Of a stretch of DNA of 64,000 nucleotides, positions 25,213-32,244 are shown one piece after another (the first letter of the stretch is position 1; the number at the start of each line of letters is the position of its first letter). This stretch comes from Streptomyces aidingensis. GTDB taxonomy: Bacteria > Actinomycetota > Actinomycetes > Streptomycetales > Streptomycetaceae. The stretch lies in the NCBI RefSeq assembly GCF_900112355.1, contig NZ_FOLM01000013.1, forward strand, positions 1 through 64,000, given 5' to 3'. The position numbers and the translations under genes are program-made. Under the pieces are notes generated by a model. The model was given only the letters and a program-made list of their open reading frames with translations, was not told the DNA's origin and searched no databases.

Positions 25213-26196
25213 TCACGACAGCCAGCCGTTCTGCACCGTCCGCACCCCCGCCTGGAAGCGGCTCCTGGCCTCCAGCCGCTCCATCAGGCCGGACACGATC
25301 CGGCTCACCGACCGCACCGACATGCCCAGATGGTGGGCGATGGCCTCGTTCTTCTTGCCGGCCGCCATCAGCACCAGCACCTCGCGCTCCACCCCGGTGG
25401 GCGCCGGGTCGGCCTCCCGCTGCTCCTCGGTGAAGGGCAGCGCCCGCTCCCAGTAGTGCTCGAACAGCCGCATGAGAAAACCCAGCACCGCCGGGTCCCG
25501 CACCAGCGCCACCCCGCTGCGCGGACGCTCCGGGTCGAGCGGCAGCATGGCGCAGTTGCGGTCGTAGACGAGGATCCGGGAGGGCAGCAGACCGGTGCTG
25601 CGCACCTCCGCGCCGGCCGCCGTGATCTTCTCCGCGAGATGGACGGTGGCCCGGTTGCTGCGGGCCTGGTGCTCGAAGAGGGTGCGCATCACCACCCCGC
25701 GGGCCAGGATCTCCAGATCGAGCGGCAGCGCGGCGCGGATCGCCTGTTCGCTGTGGCCGCTGCCGGGATGCATGGTGTCCAGCGAGCGCGAGCAGGTGCG
25801 GGCCAGATCGTCTATCACCGCCCGTATGTGGTCGATGCCCTCGACGATCTCGATATTGCTGCGCGCCGACCGCATGGAGCGCGCCTCCAGATAGTCACCG
25901 GTCAGCGCGTGCAGCCGGGCCCGGGTGGCGGCCAGCGCGATGCGCCGCTGCAGGATGTCCTGCTCGGCCGGGCCCAGCAGTTCGTCGGCGGCGCTCTCCG
26001 GGCTGATCGCCACCCAGCCGCCGCCGGGGGAGCGGCGCAGCAGGCCCAGCGCGGACAGCTTGCGCTCGGCCTCGTTCACCGTGTCCAGGCCGGCGTCCAG
26101 ACGTGTGGCAAGTTGTGCGGACGAGTCCGTGGGATGGATCACGCGTTCCCGGTAGACTCGCGTGGCCATCGCATCGATTTCGTCCGGTTCCTGCAC
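25213..26196 (-). CDS. TrmB-LuxR type transcriptional regulator (copy 1)
   Basis: A 327-residue paralogue of the downstream regulator, with the same three regions: TrmB-like helix (HPTDSSAQLATRL), sensor core (LPSRILVYDRNCAMLPLD) and LuxR HTH (KKNEAIAHHLGMSVRSVSRIVSGLMERL). GTG 26196 is chosen because GAGGAAGAG lies just upstream and it gives exactly the length of the paralogue. It diverges from the small exported peptide gene at 26362, with a 165-bp shared control region. Confidence 0.85.
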   Translation of the reverse strand: MQEPDEIDAMATRVYRERVIHPTDSSAQLATRLDAGLDTVNEAERKLSALGLLRRSPGGGWVAISPESAADELLGPAEQDILQRRIALAATRARLHALTGDYLEARSMRSARSNIEIVEGIDHIRAVIDDLARTCSRSLDTMHPGSGHSEQAIRAALPLDLEILARGVVMRTLFEHQARSNRATVHLAEKITAAGAEVRSTGLLPSRILVYDRNCAMLPLDPERPRSGVALVRDPAVLGFLMRLFEHYWERALPFTEEQREADPAPTGVEREVLVLMAAGKKNEAIAHHLGMSVRSVSRIVSGLMERLEARSRFQAGVRTVQNGWLS

Positions 26197-26361
26197 GTTT
26201 CTCTTCCTCGCTGGCTTCCCTGCGGCGCGTCGGCCGTGTGGCGTCAACCTGCCAGGCATCAGGACGCCACAGCAAGTGTCTCGACTTCCGGGGCCGGACT
26301 GGTGAACATCGAGTCACCAGCACATCCCCCGCTGGAATCGTGGATTTCGGGAGAGGGACCA

Positions 26362-26532
26362 GTGAAGAAGATAGCCCTGAGTGCCGCGGCTGCGCTGGCC
26401 GTGGTGGTGGCCCTCGCGGGCCCGGCCCAGCCGGCCGGGCAGAACGAGTTCGCCGGACCACCCTCTTCGCAGCAGCAAGGGACGGCGGCGGGTTCGCCCA
26501 CCGTCAGCTCCCAGAGCAACCTCTGGGACTGA
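26362..26532 (+). CDS. 56-residue secreted peptide, no recognised family
   Basis: GTG 26362 follows a good ribosome site (GGAGAGGG). The first 20-25 residues form a classic signal peptide: two Lys, a long Ala/Val core (ALSAAAALAVVVALAG) and an AxA-like cleavage region (GPAQPAG). The predicted mature part, about 30 residues, is hydrophilic (Gln/Ser/Gly-rich), has no Cys and ends in NLWD. I do not recognise it. It sits between a divergent TrmB-LuxR regulator and an ATP-grasp ligase gene 150 bp downstream, so a secreted signal or modified-peptide precursor are possible but unproven roles. Confidence 0.65.
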   Translation: MKKIALSAAAALAVVVALAGPAQPAGQNEFAGPPSSQQQGTAAGSPTVSSQSNLWD

Positions 26533-26684
26533 TTCCCACACCCCGGTGACCCGTCGGCACCCCCTACCCCCCACATCCGCCGCCGGGAGCCGCTCCCACC
26601 CCACGAACCGCACCAGTCCGCGACGATTCGCTCACTGTCTGTTTCCCCCGTCAGATGATGAAGTCAGTACAAGGAGGCGGTCCG

Positions 26685-27944
26685 TTGGCTCCCCGTACGC
26701 CGACCGCCATCCTGCTCAGCCCGACGCCCGCCATGGTGCGGGCGGCCCGGGACGCCGGGGCCCGCAGCCTGGTCCTGGCGCCCGACCTCTCCGCTCCCCC
26801 CGTGCGAGAGGCGGTGCTGGCGGCTGACGACGCGATCGCCGTGGACTGGTGCAACCACCCCCGGTTGCTGGCCGCGATCGGGCACTTCTCCGACACCCCC
26901 CAGCGGATACCGGCCCCCGGCCGGCGCGCCTCGGTCTTCGGCTTCGACGAGGCCGGCGCGCTGGTGGCGGCCCGGGCCAACGAGGCCCTGGGTCTCCCCG
27001 GCAATCCGCACGCCGCTGTCGCCTACCTGACGGACAAGGCGGCACTGCGGGACCGCGTCAACCGGCTCGCCGCAACCCCCGTGCGGTTCGAGCGATGTGA
27101 CCGGGCCGCGGGTCTGGTGCCGGCTGCCGAACGAGTCGGCTTCCCCTGTGTGGTAAAGCCCCGCACCGGCTCGGCGGGCCAGGACGTCCACATGCTGCAC
27201 GGTGCAGCGGAGGCCCACGCACTGGCCCGGCAGTCGGCACCCGACGCGGCACTCATCGTCGAGGAGTATCTGGCCGGCCCGGAGTTCACCGTGGAGGCGC
27301 ACTCCCGGGCCGGCCGGCACACCCTGCTGGCGGTCAGCCGCACCCACACCACGGGTGCCCCGGACTGCGTGGTCACCGGCCACGACCTCCCGGCCCGGCT
27401 CGGCGGCCGGCTGCACGAGGAGATCGCCGCCCTGGTGGAGATCACCCTGGACGCGGCCGGCCACCGCCACGGCCCGTCCAGCACCGAGATCATCATCACC
27501 GGGCGGGGCCCCGCCCTGGTGGAGTCGCACGCCCACCCGGCCTCCGACCGGATGGGCGAGCTGCTCGCCCTGGCCACCGGCACGGACCCGTACGCGCTGG
27601 CCTACACCACCGTGCTGGACCTGCCCCGGCCCGCGTACCAGAGCCATCACCGCCGGTACGCCGCGGTGCGCTATCTGCCGCCCGTGGCGGGCCGGACGCC
27701 GGACCCCGGCCGGCTGGCCGCGGTGCGTGCCGTACCGGGCGTCATATCGGTGGAGCCGCCGGTGTGCCCGCCACCCCCCGACAGCCATGCACCGGCGGCC
27801 TCCAGCCGGGTCGCCGGGCATGGCGCGATCACCGCGACGGCGGACAGCCCGCAGGACCTCAGCCGGGTGCTGCGGGAGATCCAGGACCGTCTGCGCGACA
27901 CCGCCCTGGCATCCTCCAAGGAAGAGGAGCTCAGTGCCGTCTGA
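26685..27944 (+). CDS. ATP-grasp domain ligase
   Basis: A 419-residue carboxylate-amine ligase of the BacD/PurK-like ATP-grasp superfamily. Visible parts are a pre-ATP-grasp N-terminal domain, FPCVVKPRTGSAGQDVHML (Lys plus glycine-rich loop), AALIVEEYLAGPEFTVEAHS (hinge and Glu), and EIIITGRGPALVESHAHPA for the metal-binding end. It would join an activated acyl phosphate to an amine, for example making a dipeptide or modifying a peptide. AAGGAGG at 26670-26676 points to TTG 26685; upstream ATG codons lack a ribosome site. The next gene overlaps by 11 bp. Confidence 0.85.
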   Translation: MAPRTPTAILLSPTPAMVRAARDAGARSLVLAPDLSAPPVREAVLAADDAIAVDWCNHPRLLAAIGHFSDTPQRIPAPGRRASVFGFDEAGALVAARANEALGLPGNPHAAVAYLTDKAALRDRVNRLAATPVRFERCDRAAGLVPAAERVGFPCVVKPRTGSAGQDVHMLHGAAEAHALARQSAPDAALIVEEYLAGPEFTVEAHSRAGRHTLLAVSRTHTTGAPDCVVTGHDLPARLGGRLHEEIAALVEITLDAAGHRHGPSSTEIIITGRGPALVESHAHPASDRMGELLALATGTDPYALAYTTVLDLPRPAYQSHHRRYAAVRYLPPVAGRTPDPGRLAAVRAVPGVISVEPPVCPPPPDSHAPAASSRVAGHGAITATADSPQDLSRVLREIQDRLRDTALASSKEEELSAV

Positions 27945-29028
27945 CGTGCTGTCCCCACCGGCCCTGCCGAGCACCCCCAAACCCCGCACCGATCTGCTGA
28001 TTCCGTCCCATGTCATGGAACGCCGCGACGCCTTCGGCAGCGTCCGGCAGCGCGGCGTCATCGGCGCCCTGGACGTCCGGGGCATCGAGACCGGCCATGT
28101 GCTGCGGCACTCCCGCACCGACGAGGCCGAGGTGCGCCGTCAGGTGCGGCTGCTGTGCGAGCGGGACGGCCCGGCGACCGAGCCGCTGCTGCTGGCCGCG
28201 CCGGACGTCGGCGGCTACCGCAGCTGGCTGGACGAGGCGGCCGGCACCGAGCCCGGAGCGGTGCTGGAGACCCCGGACGGCGGCGAGCTGCTGCTGTGGG
28301 GGTGCCGCGGCGAAGGGGCCGCCCGGCCGCCGGCGCTGGGCCCGGTGCTGCTGATGGACGGGCACCACCGGCTGGAGGCCGCCCGGCGGCTGGCCGCCCG
28401 GGCCGAGCCGGCCGCCCGCGACGACCGCAACGACCGCGGCGGCTGCGCCGGCCGGGCCGGGCCGGCCGGCGCGTCGGCCGGCCGCACCGACTGGCGGCGG
28501 CTGCCCGCGCTGGTGGTGGACCACGCCCGGCACCCGCTGACCCTGTCCGCCACCCACCGGGTGCTGCCCGGCCTGGACCTGCCCCGCGCGGTGCGCACCG
28601 CCGGCCGTTTCGCCCAGGTGCGGCGGCGTCCCGCGGCGGGCGCCGGTTCCCCGGCCGCCCTGCTGCCGGGCCCCGCCCGCGGCACCTTTCTGCTCGCCGG
28701 AGACGGCCAGGTCTGGGAGGTCTCCGGCATCTCCTTCACCGTGCTGGCCAGCCGGCTGCGCACCTTTCCGCCGGAGTGGGCGGAGCTGGAGGCGGCGGTC
28801 AGCGACCATGTGCTGATCCCGCTGCTCTGCGAGGACCAGGGGCTTGTGCCCACCCCCCGCTACACCACGGCCGCCGCGGTCCCGGCCCCCGGCGAGGTGG
28901 GGCTGATCCTGCCCGCGCCCACCTGGAACCAGGTGTGGGCGGGGGCGGCCAACGGTTCCGGCATGCCGTACCGGAGCACCAGTGTCGGTCCCCGGCCCAT
29001 TCCCGATCTGCTGGCCTATCTGAGCTGA
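27934..29028 (+). CDS. DUF1015-like (ParB/SerK-fold) protein
   Basis: A 364-residue protein. The strongest landmark is MDGHHRLEAARRL (Asp142-Gly-His-His-Arg), the signature of DUF1015 proteins, whose ParB/sulfiredoxin-like fold includes archaeal free-serine kinases. A low-complexity Arg/Gly insertion follows (about 155-190). GTG 27934 has GAAGAGGAG 6 nt upstream inside the ATP-grasp gene, so the two are coupled. With the ligase it could prepare or phosphorylate an amino-acid substrate, but no activity is shown. This homologue is shorter than typical DUF1015 proteins. Confidence 0.7.
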   Translation: MPSDVLSPPALPSTPKPRTDLLIPSHVMERRDAFGSVRQRGVIGALDVRGIETGHVLRHSRTDEAEVRRQVRLLCERDGPATEPLLLAAPDVGGYRSWLDEAAGTEPGAVLETPDGGELLLWGCRGEGAARPPALGPVLLMDGHHRLEAARRLAARAEPAARDDRNDRGGCAGRAGPAGASAGRTDWRRLPALVVDHARHPLTLSATHRVLPGLDLPRAVRTAGRFAQVRRRPAAGAGSPAALLPGPARGTFLLAGDGQVWEVSGISFTVLASRLRTFPPEWAELEAAVSDHVLIPLLCEDQGLVPTPRYTTAAAVPAPGEVGLILPAPTWNQVWAGAANGSGMPYRSTSVGPRPIPDLLAYLS

Positions 29029-29036
29029 CCGCGGCC

Positions 29037-29085
29037 CCGCCCCACCCGTCCGCCCCGCCCCACCCGTCCGCCCCGTCCGCCCCGT
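29037..29085. repeat. C-rich 18-bp tandem repeat
   Basis: CCCACCCGTCCGCCCCG occurs at 29041 and again 18 bp later, followed by shorter CCGTCCGCCC units. It follows the DUF1015-like stop; the remaining gap to narK holds the GlnR box and promoter. Confidence 0.6.
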
Positions 29086-29235
29086 GCGCCCGCTCGTCGG
29101 GCGGGCGGGGCGGCGGCCGCGGTGCCCCCGTCTCCTCCCCGGGCGCCCTCCCGGCGGCCGTGCTGCGGCCTCACACGGGGCATCCGCGCAGCTCAAGACA
29201 GCTCACCTCCACGGCGGCCACCGGGTGAGAGCAAG

Positions 29236-29251
29236 GTTTCGCCCGTGTCAC
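29236..29251 (-). promoter_or_regulatory. GlnR box upstream of narK
   Basis: Read on the minus strand, 29251 to 29236 is GTGAC-ACGGGC-GAAAC, an exact match to the Streptomyces GlnR half-site pair gTnAC-n6-GaAAC. A weaker CTCAC six bases further may be the next half-site. It lies about 45-60 bp upstream of a likely start point set by TACCTT at 29283-29288. Nitrogen control of narK by GlnR is established in S. coelicolor. Confidence 0.7.
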
Positions 29252-29336
29252 CTCCAGCCACAGCGGCGAAATGCTCGGTCCTTACCTTCGGGCAGCAACA
29301 AGCCGCAAGAGCTGCTCTACCCACGTGGAGGCCCGC

Positions 29337-30728
29337 ATGTCAGCCCCGACGACCACACCCGCCCGCCGCAGCGGGCGCTGGATCGAGGAGTGGGACCCGG
29401 AGAACGAGGAGTTCTGGGAGCGCACCGGCAAGAAGATCGCCAAGCGGAACCTGGGCTTCTCCATCTACGCCGAACACATCGGATTCTCGGTCTGGAGCAT
29501 GTTCGCCGTCCTCGGCCTCTTCATGGGGCCGGAGTACGGCATCGACCCGGCCGGGAAGTTCTTCCTGGTGGCGGTCGCCTCCGCGGTCGGTGCCGCGCTG
29601 CGGGTCCCCTACGGATTCGCGGTGGCCCGCTTCGGCGGCCGGAACTGGACGATCTTCAGCACCGCCGTGCTGCTGATCCCCGCCACCGCCCTGCTGGTGG
29701 TCATGGAACCGGGGACCTCGTACACCACCTTCATGATCGTCGCAGTCTTCACCGGCGTCGGCGGGGCCAACTTCGCCTCCTCGATGGCCAACATCAACAG
29801 CTACTACCCCAACCGGCTCAAGGGCTGGGCGCTGGGCATGAACGCCGGCGGCGGCAACATCGGCGTGCCGGTGGTCCAGTGGATGGCCCTGCTGGTGATC
29901 TTCCTGGTGGGCACCGGGTCCCCGCGGGTGCTGATCGCCATCTACCTGCCGCTGATCCTGACCGCGTCCTTCTTCGCCATCCGCCGCATGGACAACCTCG
30001 CGACGGCACGCAACGACACCGGCGCCTCCAAGGAGGCGGTGCGGCAGGGCCACACCTGGATCATGTCCTTCCTCTACATCGGGACCTTCGGCTCCTTCAT
30101 CGGCTACAGCTTCGCCTTCGGCCTGGTGCTCACCAACCAGTTCGACCGCACCCCGCTGGAGGCCGCCTCGATCACCTTCATCGGCCCGCTGCTCAGCTCG
30201 CTGATCCGTCCGGTGGGCGGCAGTCTGGCCGACAAGTACGGCGGCGGCCGGGTCACCCTGCTCAACTTCGCGCTGATGATCGTCTTCTCCGGCGGGGTGG
30301 CCGCGGCCTCGGTCATGGAGTCGCTGCCGCTCTTCGTGGCCAGCTTCATCGTGCTCTTCCTGCTGACCGGCATCGGCAACGGCTCCACCTTCAAGATGGT
30401 CCCGGGCATCTACCTGGCCAAGGCCCGGGCCCAGGGCATGACCGGGCAGGCGGCCCAGCTCTACGCCCGGCGGCTGGGCGGTGCCTCCATGGTGATCATC
30501 GGTTCGGTCGGCGCCTTCGGCGGCCTGGGCATCAACCTCGCCCTGCGCCAGTCCTTCCTGTCCTCCGGCAACGGGACCGCGGCCTTCATCGCCTTCTGCG
30601 CCTTCTATGTGCTCTGCCTGGCCGTGACCTGGGCCGTATACATCCGCAGGCGGCCCGCGGCTCCGGCGGCGGGCGGCGAGGGTGCGACCGCGACCAGCGA
30701 ACAGCAGCCCGTGTTCGCGGGTGTGTGA
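29337..30728 (+). CDS. narK: Nitrate/nitrite MFS transporter NarK
   Basis: A 463-residue MFS protein of the nitrate-nitrite porter family with about twelve helices. Both nitrate signatures are present: MNAGGGNIGVPVVQW and GIGNGSTFKMVPGIYL. The N-terminal region (EEWDPENEEFWERTGKKIAKRN) is the usual one for Streptomyces NarK. GTGGAGG gives a clear ribosome site for ATG 29337. It carries nitrate in or nitrite out and is followed by nnaR, its regulator. Control by GlnR (29236-29251) and NnaR is expected. Confidence 0.93.
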   Translation: MSAPTTTPARRSGRWIEEWDPENEEFWERTGKKIAKRNLGFSIYAEHIGFSVWSMFAVLGLFMGPEYGIDPAGKFFLVAVASAVGAALRVPYGFAVARFGGRNWTIFSTAVLLIPATALLVVMEPGTSYTTFMIVAVFTGVGGANFASSMANINSYYPNRLKGWALGMNAGGGNIGVPVVQWMALLVIFLVGTGSPRVLIAIYLPLILTASFFAIRRMDNLATARNDTGASKEAVRQGHTWIMSFLYIGTFGSFIGYSFAFGLVLTNQFDRTPLEAASITFIGPLLSSLIRPVGGSLADKYGGGRVTLLNFALMIVFSGGVAAASVMESLPLFVASFIVLFLLTGIGNGSTFKMVPGIYLAKARAQGMTGQAAQLYARRLGGASMVIIGSVGAFGGLGINLALRQSFLSSGNGTAAFIAFCAFYVLCLAVTWAVYIRRRPAAPAAGGEGATATSEQQPVFAGV

Positions 30729-30763
30729 CACGCCACAGCCTGCTGTAACACGCGGGAAATCAC

Positions 30764-30807
30764 GAGGAACCGAGCCCGTCACCCCGAGTTGACAGGCTCG
30801 GTTCTTC
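30764..30807. terminator. 13-bp inverted repeat between narK and nnaR
   Basis: GAGGAACCGAGCC (30764-30776) pairs with GGCTCGGTTCTTC (30795-30807), one G-U pair, 18-nt loop. It may end the narK transcript. The loop carries TTGACA (30789-30794), so an nnaR promoter or operator function is also possible. Confidence 0.5.
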
Positions 30808-30835
30808 GTACCGAACGGGCAGAGCGGATACGACC

Positions 30836-32038
30836 ATGCAGCAGCATCACCCCCACAGCCACACCCCCAGGGAACGGGCTCCGGCCGCGGAGCCCCGGGG
30901 ACACTCCGGCACCATCCGGCCGCTCGACGGCTTCACCGTCGGCGTCACCGCGGCCAGACGCGCCGACGAGCTGGGAGCCCTGCTGAAACGGAGGGGCGCC
31001 GCCGTCCTGCACGCACCGGCCCTGCGGATCGTGCCGCTGTCGGACGACGACCAGCTGCTCGCCGCCACCCGCCAGCTGATCGAACGCGCCCCGGACGTGG
31101 TGGTGGCCACCACCGCCATCGGCTTCCGCGGCTGGGTGGCCGCGGCCGACGGCTGGGGACTCGGCGAGGCACTGCTGGAGACCCTGGGCAAGGCCCAGGT
31201 GCTGGCGCGCGGCCCCAAGGTGCGCGGCGCCATCCGGGCCGCCGGGCTGACCGAGGAGTGGTCGCCGCAGTCCGAATCCATGGCCGAGGTGCTCCAGCAC
31301 CTGCTGGACTCCGGGGTGGACGGCCGCCGGATCGCCCTCCAGCTGCACGGCGAGCCGCTGCCGGGCTTCATCGACACCCTGCGGGCCGGCGGCGCGCAGG
31401 TGGTGGAGATCCCGGTCTACCGCTGGATGCCGCCGGAGGATGTGACACCGCTGGACCGGCTCATCGACGCCGTGCTGTGCCGCGGCGTGGACGCGCTCAC
31501 CTTCACCAGCGCACCCGCCGCGGCCTCGCTGCTGGCCCGGGCCGCCGAGCGCGGCGAGGAGGAGGACCTGCTGGCGGCGCTCCGCGCCGAGGTGCTGCCG
31601 GCCTGTGTGGGACCGGTGACCGCGCTGCCGCTCCAGGCCCGGGACGTGCCGGCCCGGCATCCGGAACGCTACCGGCTGGGACCGCTGGTGCAGCTTCTGT
31701 GCAACGAGCTGCCCGCCCGCACCCGGCCGCTGCCGGTGGCCGGCCGCACCCTGGAGATCCGCGGCCACGGGGTGGTGGTGGACGACGAGCTGCGGCTGGT
31801 GCCGCCGGCCGGCATGGCGCTGCTGCGCGCCCTGGCCCGCCGGCCGGGCTGGGTGGTCTCGCGCGGCGAGCTGCTGCGCACCCTGCCGGGCGCCGGGCGG
31901 GACGAACACGCGGTGGAGACCGCCATGGCCCGGCTGCGCTCCGCCCTGGGCCACCCCAAGCTGATCCAGACCGTGGTCAAGCGCGGCTACCGGCTCGCCC
32001 TCGACCCCGCCATGGACGGCCAGAAGTACGCCGGCTGA
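30836..32038 (+). CDS. nnaR: NnaR, uroporphyrinogen-III synthase-like nitrate regulator with C-terminal winged helix
   Basis: A 400-residue two-domain protein. Residues about 30-275 resemble uroporphyrinogen-III synthase (GFTVGVTAARRADELGALLKRRGA, FTSAPAAASLL), and residues 300-395 form an OmpR/PhoB winged helix (SRGELLRTLPGAGRDEHAVETAMARLRSALG, VVKRGYRL). This fusion is the nitrate and nitrite assimilation regulator NnaR of Streptomyces, which works with GlnR on narK and nirBD. Its place right after narK supports the assignment. The His-rich N-terminus (QQHHPHSH) is low complexity. Confidence 0.9.
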   Translation: MQQHHPHSHTPRERAPAAEPRGHSGTIRPLDGFTVGVTAARRADELGALLKRRGAAVLHAPALRIVPLSDDDQLLAATRQLIERAPDVVVATTAIGFRGWVAAADGWGLGEALLETLGKAQVLARGPKVRGAIRAAGLTEEWSPQSESMAEVLQHLLDSGVDGRRIALQLHGEPLPGFIDTLRAGGAQVVEIPVYRWMPPEDVTPLDRLIDAVLCRGVDALTFTSAPAAASLLARAAERGEEEDLLAALRAEVLPACVGPVTALPLQARDVPARHPERYRLGPLVQLLCNELPARTRPLPVAGRTLEIRGHGVVVDDELRLVPPAGMALLRALARRPGWVVSRGELLRTLPGAGRDEHAVETAMARLRSALGHPKLIQTVVKRGYRLALDPAMDGQKYAG

Positions 32039-32039
32039 T

Positions 32040-32065
32040 CCAGGCCCAGGCCCAGGCCCAGGCCC
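32040..32065. repeat. Tandem CAGGCC hexanucleotide repeat
   Basis: Four CAGGCC units directly after the nnaR stop, followed by GGCGGGGC repeats. Simple intergenic repeat. Confidence 0.7.
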
Positions 32066-32244
32066 CCGGACGGCGGGGCGGCGGGGCGGCGGGCCGGTTT
32101 CGCACGCGGAATGTCCGGCCACGATTACGGTTGGTCACCCTCACCGGAAAAGGGCGATCGCTGCGTCGCAGGTGAGGCGCGGGTTCGTCGCTGTGGGTGT
32201 ACGGTGGACGGCTGCCCTGTCGAGCAGCAGAAGGGGGCCGAGCC

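Noticed and set aside
27202..29028. A 608-residue frame covering both the ATP-grasp and DUF1015-like genes
   Set aside because: The first part is an out-of-frame shadow of the ATP-grasp gene; GTG 27934 with a clear ribosome site is the real start.
32040..32244. Rifamycin-associated inverted repeat that would mark a HelR resistance gene
   Set aside because: No GGGGCTTGC-type inverted repeat is present upstream; the gene is called HelD in general.
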